Shown: positions 12,040-23,421 of the stretch, piece after piece
Numbering within the stretch: position 1 is the stretch's first letter
Layout: each line of letters opens with the position of its first letter
Assembly: GCA_022578965.1 (NCBI GenBank)
Contig: MU400522.1
Location: 124,001-188,000 of the forward strand
Direction of reading: 5' to 3'
Source of the DNA: Xylaria sp. FL1777
Lineage: Eukaryota; Ascomycota; Sordariomycetes; Xylariales; Xylariaceae
DNA length: 64,000 bases
The notes under the pieces: model-generated
Databases searched by the model: none
What the model saw: only the letters and a program-made list of their open reading frames with translations
What the model was told of the DNA's origin: nothing
Program-made: the position numbers and the translations under genes

Positions 12040-15000
12040 TAGTTTAGCATTATTATAAACTTATTTATTAATAAAAACAGCTTTGCTACTAAAAATATAA
12101 ATATAACTTAAAAAAGATTTAACCGGACTAACAATTTAATTAAATATATAAAATGCTTAAAAATTACTATTTAAATAAATAAAAAATTGCTGCTTTTTCT
12201 GCTATATATAGTTAGCAAAAAATAAGCTATTTATTTTTTATTACTAAAAATAAACTTTATTATAAAGTTTTAAATAAGTTTATATTTTTAAGGCCTTTAT
12301 ATAATAGCTAATATAATACTTAAAACAAGCTAAATTATTATATTAATAATAAACTATATTAAAAAACTAAGTTTAAAAGCTTAAAAACGTTAGTAATTAA
12401 AAAACTAATATATATTTATTAAACTATTAGCTTAGTAAATAAGCTACAAAAAGCATAAAAATACTAAACCTTAAATAAAAAATCTAACAATTAGCAAAAA
12501 AAAGCAAAAAAAAAATTAAAAAAACATAGTTTAAAAAAATATATAAGTGCAAACTTTTAAAAAAATTAAAACTTATATAATAATATAACATTAGTAGCTT
12601 TTTTAATTTTTTTTATACAAAATATTAAACTTTTTAAAAATTTAAAAATATAAAACAATAAAAAAGTCCGCATTATTTTTAATAATAATTAACTACTTAA
12701 AATACTTTTAATTGCAATAAAAAAAACGTTAAAGCAAAAAAATGCTAAAAAATTAACAATTGCAAAAATTAAAAATTCTACATATAAATTAAAAAGTAAG
12801 TATAACTTAATTACAACTTTAATTTAAGCACTATTAATTTTTTAAGCTTTAAAAACTAACAAATTAATAAGAAATAAAACAATAATTTTAAATATAATAT
12901 ATAAAACAAAAAATAAAAAAATTTATTTTAAAAATAACATATTATTTAATAGTACTGTTTTATTTGGATTTTATAAGTAAAAAAAGCAAGCTTTAAAAAA
13001 AACAAGCTATTACTTAGAAAATTCTGCGTTATTTTAACAAAATAGCATTTATTAAAACATATATTTATGTTTTAGTACTACTTTTAAAAGCATTTAACTA
13101 ATTATTAAACAACTAGCTATTTTTTTAGAAAAGCTTTATATAACTAACTTTACTTAATAAAAGGCAGCATTATTAACTAAAATATAGTATTGCAAAAAAA
13201 TAGCACTTTTTTAAGACTTTTCTAAAATAAAAAGAATACATAATAAGATTTTTTTTTTTTATAAAATTAAAACAGTTTTTTATAAAGCATAGCAAGTTTG
13301 CAGCATTTTAATTTTTAAACTTTTAAAAAATATTACTATAAAAGTTTTAAAAACTTAACTTAAGCATAGCATTCTTAAAAAAGCTTATAGTTCATATTAT
13401 AACGTTTAGTTTTTAGTGCAAAAAAAAAGTAAAAAAGTTCAATTAATTAATTTAGCTACAAAAATAAACGTAGTTATTATATATAATGCTAATTTTCTTT
13501 AAAGCTATAATAAGTTCTTTAAAAAGTTTGCAATATATAAAATAATTTTTATAGTTAATTTATTTTTAAAATATAATTAAATACTACTTTTTATTTTTAG
13601 CTAAGCAATAACTGCTTTTTTTATATTAATAAGCTTTCTTTAAATAACTATTTTTTTATAAAAAGCAATAAATTTAATAGCTTAATTTTTAAAAGTATTA
13701 TTAAAAGTTTTATATAATATATTACTAATAAAATGTAAACCTTTTTTTAATAACGTAGTAATTAAAAAACTTACTACTAAATATAATAATTGTAAAGTTG
13801 CTTTAAAAATTAAGCAATTTATATTAAAACATTTTAAAAATTTTAATGCTATACTACTTAATTTTAAGCTAGCTAAAATTATAACTAGCATACTTAAAAG
13901 CAAATCAGCAAAACAAATAACTAAAATAGTTAGCTATATATATAGCACTAATAACAAAAGCTTAATAAAAGCAAAAGTAATAAAAATTCTTAAGTAAAAA
14001 ACTTGCAAAAACATTACAAAAGTATAATTTTTTTTAAGAATAATAATATACTACTAAATATAAATACAAAAGTATGCTATAATTATAAAACTATTAACGG
14101 TTTTATTACAAAAAAATAAGCTGTTTTACTTTAAAAAACTACAGAAAAAAACTATAAAAAAGCTTTAAAAAGCTATTATAATAGCTTTTATTTTTATTAC
14201 TTTTAATTATACAAAAAAACCTATTTAGCTAAAAATAAATGCTTTTAGAACTAACTAAAGCGTTATTTTATGCTAAAAAATTAATAAAACTATTAAACTA
14301 GCAAAATATAAGTTTAAAACATAAAAAAGCCTTAAAAAAAAATATAATGCTATAAAGCTAAAAAAGCTTGCTGTTATTAAAACTTTTTAAAAGTTATAAA
14401 ATTATTTTTATAAAATTACGTTTTATTTAAAAACTAATGCAAAAATTCTTATAGTATAGCTAAATAATGGATTTTTAGTATTGCTAAATGTTTAATTAAC
14501 AAAATAAATAGCATATATAAAAACTTTTAATTTTATATTTTACTATATGCTAAAAAAAAAACATATAGCTACTAATAAGCTTTTTAAAAAACTTTTTAAG
14601 CTATTAAATAAGTTAAATAATTATTAAAAAAAAAATATAAAAGATTTTATTAATTTTTAACTATATATAATAGCTATTATTATTACGTATAAAAAATTAA
14701 GCGATTAATTAATTAAAAGCTTAGTACACTAAAAAATAGAACTTTTGTTATACCTAAAAAAAAATTAGAGCAAAAAAAGCAAGCAGATTGCTAAATATCT
14801 TGTTTTTAAGCAAGTTTTAAAAAAACTTATAATAAAAAAAAAGCAGAATTACTTTAAAAAAAAAGCTTTTAAATTTTTCGTTAATAAGTTTATTCTTTAA
14901 AAAAAAGCAAAGTTTAAAAAAATGCTAAAAAAGGTTATTAATAACAAAAAAACCCAAAAAGCTTTTATTAAAGAAAACTATAAAAAAATAACCTATAAAA

Positions 15001-16300
15001 GCTAAATATTTATAACTTAATAAATAACTTAAAAATATTACTAAAAAAGCTTTTATTAAAATGTTTATATTGCAATTATTAGTTGCTTTAATTGCTAAAA
15101 ATCTACAAATAATAAAAAAACTAAAAAACACTGTTTTAATTACTTTTTGGATTTTTTGGTTTTTTAAGTTATAAATATGCAAACTATGCTATTAAGCAAT
15201 AAATTTAAAGCTATTATAAAAGCAAAATGCAAAATAATAATTTACTTAAAAACTAAACCTTTAAAATACATAGATTTTTTAAGAATACTTAAATTTATTA
15301 AAAAAAAAATTATATTTTAGTACAAAGTTCTTATAAAAATTAAATGTAATAATAGCTTTAAATTTAAAAAAAAAGTAAAAAACGCAATAAATACTTTAAG
15401 CTATAAAATAAACTATAGTTTAGCTTATTATTTTTAAGCTTAAAGCTTTATTAAAAAAAGCTATAAGCTAATAAAAAAAAGCTTTATATAAATAATAAAT
15501 AAAACCAAAAAAAATTAGCTAAAATACTTAAATTTAATAGTATAAACAAATTGCACTTTTATGCATTACTATAGCTGCAGCTTATATAAGCTAATATATA
15601 AAAAAATGCTAATTTTGCTAGTAAAAAATGTAATATTAACATAAAAAATAATTAAGTAATAAAATATTGCTTTTTATAAAAATCTTATTAAAGCTAAAGT
15701 TAAACAGCTAAAACGCTATAATTAAAATGTTATAAAAGTTAAAGCAATTATAACTAAAAAAAAAAGATTAGCTATAAAAGCTAGATTTTGGAAAAACGCT
15801 TATAAAATTAAGCAACTATTTAAAAAAGGCTTTTTTGTTTTTTTTTATAATACTATGCTTTTAATAAATAAGTTTAATAACAAAAAGCTGCTATATAAAT
15901 AAATTAGCCTTTATAAAGTTAAAAAAAATGTTAATTATAAGTAATACTAATTAGTAAAACTAACTAGCAAAAAATTAAAAAAGTTATTTTTTTTTAAAAA
16001 ATTAAAACAATTTATATAAAATAACTAAAAGTACTAAAAACTAAAAAATCTTAACTTTAATATATAAACTACTAGTATTATAGCTATTTATTAAAAACTA
16101 AACTAAAATAATAAAGCTTTTAATAATTAAAGCTATAATAGTTAAGCTACAAAAAATAAAAAAAATATAACAAGTTATAAAAGCTCTTTAAGTTTATAAA
16201 AGTTGCAGTATAACTTTTAGCGCTTTAAACATTTTAAGAGCTAAAAAATATAATAGCTTACTTTATTTTTTTAGCTATTATACTATAAAGCACTTTAAAA
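12040..16300 (+). pseudogene. pol: B1 pol: protease-like region, RT, RNase H, integrase (RIP-inactivated)
   Basis: RT is the firmest part. The catalytic FLDD reads FFNN at 13743-13754 within PFFNNVVIKKLTTKY, followed about 30 codons on by a FILKHFKNFNAIL-like helix and KSKSAKQITKIVSYI, matching gypsy RTs with an FLDDI..KGP core and no YxDD. The integrase C-terminus is at about 15780-16010 (RFWKNAYKIKQLFKKG, then KLLYK.ISLYKV and a LKQF end), in the same frame as RT. A retropepsin-like stretch (NKNSFATKNI, later PIYFLL-like) at 12070-12300 lies in another frame, so the protease call is weaker. An 86-codon open frame at 14925-15182 minus and one at 13682-13903 minus are antisense shadows. Confidence 0.8.
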
Positions 16301-18837
16301 AATAATAACTAATAAAAGCTAAAGCAATAAATTTTTTTTTTTTTACTTTTTGTTTTTTTACTAATTGTTTTGTTTTTTATTTTTATTAATTATATAAGTT
16401 TATATAATTAAATTATAATGCATAAAATTATTTTTTTTTGCTTAAAATTAAGCGCGTTTTTTATAGCTTTTTTTTTATTAGTTTTATATTTATTAGTTTT
16501 ATAGTAGCTAGTTTATTAGTACTTCTTTTATTATTACGCTAAAAATATAAGTCTTTATTTTATTTTAACGTTTTTTAAATAGCTAAGCAGCTTAGTTTTA
16601 GTATAAATTATTATTGCTTTTTTTTAAAAATGCATAAAAACAAAAAAAACAAAAATAAAAACTGCTTATTAGTTTTAATTACTTAAGTTTATTTTACTGC
16701 ATTAATGCTTACATATAAGTTTTTTTACTTTTAATTGCTTTATTACTTTTATTTAAAACTAAATAGCTTTTTTTGCTTTTAGTTTAAACTATTTAATACT
16801 TAATAAAAACTTTAAAACTGCTAAAAAGCAAAAAACATTATTATTACACTTTAAAAAGTTACTAGTTTATATTTTATATGCTTAAATTACTAATAATAAC
16901 TTAAAGCTATTATTAAGTAATAATAAGCATTTAATAAAATAACAAACGTTTAAATAAAGTTTAAAGTAAGCTTAATAAAAATAAAACTTTGCTATAAAAA
17001 ATTAAGCAGGATTATTTAATTATATAAAGCTAAAAAAATAAAAACTAAAAAAAAAACAGAAAAAAATTTAACAATTTAGTATTAATAATTTTTATTTTGT
17101 ATATTTTTGATTTTTTTATTGCAAAAGTTTTATATATTTGCTTTTATAAATGTTATAACTTAACTTTTTATATAATAACTATTTTTTTTTTATTTATTAT
17201 GCTTAAAAAAGAATTTATAAGCTATATAATAAAAAAAAATAATTATAAATTGTATTAAAAAAAACATTGCTATATAAGCAAATCATTTAATTTTTTTATT
17301 TTATTTTACTTTATGTAATTTATTTGATTTATTTTTTTAGCTATTTCTTTAAACATTTAAGCGTTATGTTAATTTTTTAAGCAATACTAAATTATTACTT
17401 ATTAATATTACTTTTAATAAGCTAAGCAATAAAATTAGCTTAAAAAAAACGTTTTAACCTATGTTTTAATTTGGTTTTTTTTTTAGTTAAACAAACAAAA
17501 GTATTTTTAGTTAAAACTATTTATTTTTTAGAGTTTTTAAGCGTAAGATCTTTTTTAACTACTGCAGTTATTATATTAGCTTTAAAATATTTAGCTATAT
17601 TACTTTTAAACTTATAAAATAAACAGTTTTATAACTAAATAATAAACGTATAATTAGCATATGTATTAAACTTTTATTTTAAAATAGTGCAACAAAAAAA
17701 AAAAAAATAAAGCTTTATATATTTTTTGCTTTTAGTTATTATTAGCAATTATTTATAATGCTTATAAAGTATAGCATTTTATATTTTAAATAGTTATATA
17801 AATATAATTATAAATTAGCAAAAGTTATAAAAGATCTAATATATATATTTGCTTTAAAGACTGCTTTTAGTTGCTTTTATATATAATAAGCAAGATTTTA
17901 AATGCTTTTGCTTTTTTATTTAGCTAAAGCTAGCTTAAATATATTAATTTATATAGCATATATAAAAAAAATTATAACTAATTTTTTATTAAATATACTT
18001 ATTACTAACGTTATTACTAAGAATTTTAATTTATAAATAGCTTAATGCTTAATTATATAAAACAAAAAAAGTTAGCTAAATAAAAAAAACAAGATTTAAA
18101 AAAAAAAAAAGCATATATATTTTGCTATTTATTAATAAACTTAACTTTTTAAATATTATAAATATAACTATTTATTAGTTAAGCAATATTAATTTTTTAA
18201 ATATTAATTAATTGCTATAATGCTTTTTAATTGTTTAGAACTTTATTAATAACGCAAGAATTATTTTTTAAGTACTTAGTTAAGCAAACATTAATTATAC
18301 TACTTAAAAATAAAAACTCTATAATAAAAGCATGATTTAAATAATCTAAAAACTTAAGCATTAAAAAAAAAAATTGCAAAAAAGATCTAAGCTTTAGAAC
18401 TACTTAAAAAAAAACAGATTAAAAAAAAAACAAGCTTTTTCTTTATATTTACTAAAGCTTAAATTATTTATTTTGCTATTAGTAGTAATAAATGTTTAAA
18501 AAAAATAAGTTATAAGTATATTAAAAAAAAGTTAAAAAATAACTACTTAGTTAATTAAAACTACTTTATTTGCTTATTTTTTAATTAATATTAATATAAA
18601 TATATAAAAAGTAATTGTTATAAAAGCATTTAGCAATTAATAATTTATTTTAGTAATAAAATAATTAATTAATAAATTAAAAATAGTATAATAAGTTTAT
18701 AAAAAAAAAATATATTAGTTTAAAAATACGTATTTTAGTTTTTTTTTTATTATATTTGCTTTATTAAACCTTTTACTTATATTTAACTTTGTTATTTTAT
18801 TTACTTAATAAGTTTTAACTTTTTATATTTAGTATAA
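16300..18837. other. B1 interval between pol and accessory frame, unresolved
   Basis: From about 16330 to 18300 the plus strand switches from A-rich to T-rich, unlike the flanking coding parts of the same element, then returns to mixed composition. Neither strand gives a protein I recognise. A plus-strand frame from about 18110 to 18600 (SIYILLFINKLNFLN, then NFINNARIIF) looks protein-like with only TAA/TAG stops, but could be chance. The stretch is present in B2 (about 54153-56690). It could be an untranslated spacer, a further sense gene or an antisense gene. Confidence 0.3.
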
Positions 18838-21273
18838 ATGCTTTTAGTATTTATATTTAAAAAATCTTGCAATTATTAAAAAGTAATAATTTAAATTAGC
18901 AATTAAAAATATTAAACTACGTAAAGCAAGCAGTACTAATATTAATATTTATATTTTATACTTTTTATACTATTTGCTTTTATACTTTTAACTTATATTA
19001 AAATTTTTAACTTACTTGCATTTTTTATTAAATTGCAAAATATAGCAAAAGTATATATACGTTTAAATATTATTAAAAATTACTTTTATTATATATATAC
19101 GCTTTTAATTATTATATTTTTTATTTTTAAAGAAGTTATTAGTATTGCAAATTAACTAAAAATAAAAGCATTTCTTTTTAAAAGTTTTGCAGAGCTAACA
19201 TTTAATACTAAAGCATATAAGCAATTAGCATAAAAAATAGCAAACTTTAAAAAAAAAACAAAAAGAAAAAAAAATAAGCATATATATATAAATTTAATTG
19301 CTAATTATAAAAAGCTTTTCTTTAAAAACTAATAGCTTTTTAAGAATAGCCTTAAAAAAAAGCTAATAATTATTAAAAATTTAAAGTATAAAAAATATTT
19401 AGCTTGCTAGCTTTTTCTATAAATTAAAGAACTAAATGCAAAAAATGTTTAGCTAAAAAACATATTGCTTTTTTTAATTAATGTTTTTTTAAAGTCTGTT
19501 TTAAAGTTTTATTTTATACAAAAAAAAATAACCTTTATAAAAAGTTTGTTTTTTGAAAACTTAAAAAAAAAAAAAAAAGTAGTACTAAAAAAGCACTTTA
19601 GCTATACGTTTTTTAAAAATAGCAAAACTTGCTAGAACTTATTTTTAAACTTAGTTTAACAAATATAAAAAGAAGCAATATACTTAATATATAAAAAGTA
19701 TTATAATAAAAAAGCGTTAAAATATTAGTAGTTTATATTATATGTAATTTTAATAAAAGTTTTTTATATTTTTAACTTATTGCTTAATAAAAAAGCGCTT
19801 AATTTTTAAAGAAAAGCTTTTATAGCATACTTTACTGCATAAAACCGCTTAATAAACATAAATAAAACATTACTTTATATGCTTAAACTAAAAATTAAAT
19901 ATTTAAAGGCATTTTTATAAGCTATAAACTAGATATTAAGATTTATAGCTATAAAAAGTTTTATAATGTTAATATAATATTTATTTAAAATTAAAAAACA
20001 CTGCAAAAATAACAATTTTTATTTTAATAAGTTTAATATTGCGTTTATAAAAAATTTAATAGTTTTAACAATAAAGCTAAAACTACATAAAAAATAAAAA
20101 CCTACAGTATAAAAACTAAATATTTAGTAGTTATTGTTTATAAAATTTTTAAAAAAACTATTATTAAAAAAAGCTTTAAATAATTATTAAAAAAATAATA
20201 ATATAAAACATTTTAATAAACTAAAGCTTTATAATAAACAAAAGCTAGCTTATTGTTTTTTGCTAAGTAAAGTTCTAAAAACAATACATAAAAATAATAA
20301 AAAGCAGTAGCTAAAAACTTTTTTTTTAAAACAATAAATAGCTGCTAAAAAAACTTACTAGTATAAACAAAAGTATTTAAATCACTAAAAAAAGCTTGCT
20401 ATTTATAGCTACTATAAAGACTTTTATAGAATAAATACTACAAAATAAAAAATTAAAGCTATTTATATTATAAATATCTTTATAAAGCTAAACGCTAAAA
20501 AATAGCTAAATAAGCGCAAAATAAAAGCTTTGCTAAACGTATTGCTTTAGCTATATATAAATAAAAAAGCTAAAGCTTTAAAAATAAATATTAAACTTAA
20601 ATATAGCTAATTTATAAAAAATCTTTTTATAAACTAGCAAAATATAAAATAAACTGCAATAATTACTATAACCTCTTAAATAAAATATTTTATAATAAAA
20701 TATTATTTAAACAATTATTAAATTACTATTTTTATTAATACTGTTTTAAAAGTAGCATATATTTTAAACTTTAAATATGCTATTAATAAAAATAACAAAC
20801 AAGTTTTTTAAAAATTGCAAAAGTATTAAATAACAAAGCACTTTAATATAAAAGTTATATTAAGCTATTTTATATTTTTTTGCTTTTGCTAACGCAATAA
20901 CTATATATATAAGTTTATTAAAGCTTTATATTTATATTACGTGTTTTATAACTTAATAAGCTAGTATTTAAAAAAAAATATTAACAATTAAAAAAGTTAT
21001 AAACAGCTTATTTAATTTTTAAAAGCAAACCTTGAAAAGTACTTTAGCTTTAAATTATAAAAAAATCTGCGTTTATTGCTTTTAATAAGCGTTAAGCTTT
21101 ATTATTTCCTAAAAAAACTAAAAGTAATTTTCTTTAGATCTAATAAATTAGCTTTTTTACTATTAAGCGCTAAAAATATACAGAATAAAAAAAAAACGCT
21201 AAAAAAAAAACTAAAAGTTAATTGTTTTGTTTTTTTAGTGCTTTTTATTCCAAAGCACAAAAAAAGTTCCTAG
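18838..21273 (+). pseudogene. B1 accessory frame downstream of pol, about 811 codons, unknown function
   Basis: One reading frame runs from ATG 18838 to TAG 21271-21273 with no frameshift. Its internal stops are only TAA/TAG, never TGA in my reading, as expected for RIP of Gln, Trp and Arg codons. The B2 copy (51717-54152, minus) starts and stops at the matching codons and is also exactly 2,436 nt, so no net indel separates the copies. The N-terminal 100 codons would originally have been Pro/Thr/Gln-rich. The rest is now Lys/Asn-rich and was probably acidic, because Glu and Asp codons become Lys and Asn. Its last 65 codons (21076-21273) are still open and end FIPKHKKSS. I see no protease, envelope, transposase or zinc-finger motif and no obvious membrane segment. 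The start is the first ATG kept in both copies and may not be the original one. Confidence 0.6.
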
Positions 21274-21744
21274 CAAAAAAAACTAACAATTATACTAAAA
21301 AAGTTATATTATAAGCAATATAAAAACGTTTTAGCAGTACAAAGTTATTTTGCTATAAAAACCTTTGCAAATATTTTTTTTTTTAAATATAGTAAGCTAA
21401 ATATAAGACTTAGCTAAGCTTAATAATTCAAAAAAAAAAAAGTACAGACTTTTTATAAGCATTTTTATAAAAAAAACGCTAAGCACTTTTAAAAGCTTTT
21501 GTTTATATATTTAAATACGTAAAAAAGCTAAAACTAGTTTTAACGAAGCTATAATGCTTTTATAAGCGCTAAAGCTTAAGCTATTTTTAAACGTAGCAAA
21601 AAAAATAAAAAAGAACTTATAAAACTAAATAAGCAAAAAAAAATAATATTAACCCTGTTTAAAAAACGCTAATAAAAATAAAAAACTATATAATTATAAG
21701 TATTAAAATAAACTAAAAGTAGCCATATTTTAATAAAAAAAAAT

Positions 21745-22048
21745 TAAAATAAAATAAAGTAGCTAAATAAGCTAACTAGCTAATTAAAATAAGTTTAAGC
21801 TAAATTATACAGTAAAAATAAAAGTATAAGTATTACGCTAAATTTCGAAATATAAACTTAACAATAACGTACAACAAAATAAAAATTAGCTATAGTTGCT
21901 TTATTTGTATTATTAAATAGCCCTTTAATTAATCGTTTAATTCTTTAATTTATATATGGCCTAATTGCTTAAATGCATAAGTTATGACTTATCTCCTTGC
22001 AATTAGAGTAGTATAGTAAATCTTGCGCAATTATACTGCTTTATTTCA
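21745..22048 (+). repeat. B1 3' LTR
   Basis: 304 bp direct repeat of 7092-7395, ending TTTCA. An A-rich run just upstream (about 21736-21744) is a candidate polypurine tract. The outer end (about 21950-22048) keeps more G/C than the equivalent inner end of the 5' LTR (TATGGCCTAA against TATAGCTTAA). Confidence 0.93.
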
Positions 22049-22052
22049 ATAT
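22049..22052. repeat. B1 target-site duplication, right (ATAT)
   Basis: Partner of 7088-7091. From here the A1 leader resumes with the same bases found at the matching place in C and D. Confidence 0.8.
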
Positions 22053-22082
22053 TAAGTTTTATTAATTAAAAAGCTATTAAAA

Positions 22083-22577
22083 TATAATAAACTTATTATA
22101 TATTAATATAACAAGTTTGCTTTTAAAGTTTTAATTTATAAGTAATAATAAAATTTTTAATAGTAATTTATTAAGAAAGTTTTTAAGGTATTTTTATTAT
22201 TATGCATTAATAAAAGTTTTTAAAGAATTAAAAGTAATAAATATATTAATGCTTAGTAGTTATAAAAAAATTAATAGCTAAAAAACTAGAACTAAATAAA
22301 TAACTAAATATAAAAAGTACATAATTATATAAACAAAAAAAAAGTAAAAAAAGTAGTAACTTTTTTTAAATTATTATAAGTTTAATAAGCATTAAATTAC
22401 CGTAAGCTTAATAAGCCTTAAATTATTATAAGCTTAGTAAGCTTTAAATTACTATAAGCTTAGTAAGCTAAATAAATTATTATGTAACTTTAGCTTTAAT
22501 TAGCAAAAAAAAAGTGCAAAGTATGTATAAAAGCATTAAGCCGCTTTAAAAGCCACTCTTATGCTAATTTTATAACA
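22083..22577 (-). repeat. A1 5' LTR
   Basis: 495 bp, the same family as the other A-type LTRs. In element orientation it runs from TGTTATA at 22577 down to 22083. The outer edge at 22577 is followed by TTATT, whose partner would lie left of the window. U3 tandem 26-bp units lie at about 22375-22480. Confidence 0.9.
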
Positions 22578-23421
22578 TTATTTTCTGCGTTATTTATATT
22601 AAAATTACGCAAAACAACATTTAAATCTTTATTTAAATTTATAAAATTTAAATTATCTTTATTTTTATTTTTATTTTTTTTTTCTAACCTATAAAAAGCT
22701 TAATAATGTTTATATTTTTATTAAAATTAAAGCTGTTTTAAAAAAAAAGCAAACTACTAAAACTTTTATTTTTATTACTAAAGTTATTAAACTTTTAGCA
22801 AAAAAGTTCATTAAAGTTTTATTTTATAGTAAAATTAAACTTATCTTTAAATAAATTTAAGCATAAAACAAGTTGCAATAATTTTCTACATTTATGTTTA
22901 TAACTATAGCTTTAATTATAACTGCGTTTATGTGCACTACTTTTAACTACTATAAGTTTAAGCAGCATAATTATAATACAAATAATAATTAAAAAAAAGG
23001 CAAAAAAAATGTAAAATAAGTATAAGAATAGCAATAATAAAATGTATAGCTAAAACTAATTATTTAGCAGCAGCTAAAAAAAAAAAAAAGAAAAAAAAAA
23101 AAAAAAAGAAAACATATAGCAACAAAAGTATAAGCGCAAAACCTGCTATAAATATAGCATAAAACAAACATAACTTAACACGTAAACATAAGTATAAATA
23201 TATAAGTACCTTAACTATTATACTATATAAGCATTTTATTTAATACATTATATTTATGCTTAATTACTTTATATTACTTTATTTTACTACTTATACTTAA
23301 GATTAATTATTTTAATTAATTTTATTTATATATAAGTTAAAAATAACCTAATTAAAAAAAAAAAAATAGTTGTTATAACTAGGCTACTTAAATACTTTAG
23401 CATATATTATAAGTTATATAT
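22578..23421. other. Unresolved 0.84 kb stretch between A1 and A2
   Basis: No other copy of this stretch is visible in the window. It is AT-rich and contains a plus-strand frame at about 22735-22990 (KAVLKKKQTTKTF, later NKLQ.FSTFMFITIALIITAFM) followed by a Gln/Lys-rich run of about 30 purines at 23069-23107. That resembles the end of a mutated gene but matches no family I recognise. With A2 removed it joins the 37229 end of the LINE through a TA-rich run, so it could be LINE 3' sequence, LINE target DNA, or the remnant into which A1 inserted. Confidence 0.35.
23417..23421. repeat. A2 target-site duplication, left (TATAT)
   Basis: TATAT at 23417-23421 is repeated at 37224-37228, directly outside the two A2 LTRs. 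The surrounding sequence is TA-rich, so chance agreement is possible, but the LTR ends on both sides are exact. Confidence 0.7.

Larger units (their letters stand above)
7092..22048 (+). mobile_element. Giant Ty3/gypsy element B1 (14,957 bp) inserted in A1
   Basis: Bounded by 304-bp direct LTRs (7092-7395 and 21745-22048) that begin TG and end CA (TA at the mutated left copy), with ATAT duplications. Between them on the plus strand are an unresolved gag-like 5' region (7396-12000), protease (about 12040-12500), RT, RNase H and integrase (about 12600-16300), an unresolved 2.5 kb stretch (16300-18837), and a long accessory frame (18838-21273). The order PR-RT-IN identifies a Ty3/gypsy element. 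It is unusually long for a fungal gypsy element (commonly 5-8 kb), and the extra length is shared with B2, so it is not a nested insertion specific to this copy. Confidence 0.9.
1..22577 (-). mobile_element. Ty3/gypsy chromovirus copy A1, 3' end cut by window, interrupted by B1
   Basis: A degenerate LTR retrotransposon read on the minus strand. Its 5' LTR is at 22083-22577, a 34-bp internal remnant at 22049-22082, the body at 409-7091, and its 3' LTR runs off the left edge (1-408). The 14,957-bp element B1 sits inside it, next to the 5' LTR. The order along the minus strand is gag, protease, RT, RNase H, integrase, chromodomain, antisense frame, 3' LTR. Spacing between the protease motif (codon ending 4133), the RT motif (codon starting 3425) and the chromodomain (1220) is 708 and 2,205 nt, identical to copy C, so the pol frame is not shifted here. 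Inactivation is by RIP-type stops. The outer target duplication cannot be checked. Confidence 0.9.

Noticed and set aside
12040..12500. First read as a pogo-like DDE transposase inside B1
   Set aside because: The order with RT and integrase downstream, and an FATKxNI then LLxxxIxxL pattern, fits a retropepsin region of pol better. No DGHxSH or QPLDV motif could be placed.
13682..13903. 73-codon open frame on the minus strand
   Set aside because: It lies opposite the B1 RT catalytic region (FFNN at 13743), which is the readable protein here.
14925..15182. 85-codon open frame on the minus strand and its relative at 57861-58067 (plus)
   Set aside because: Both are antisense to family B integrase. 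Shared sequence is due to the two element copies.
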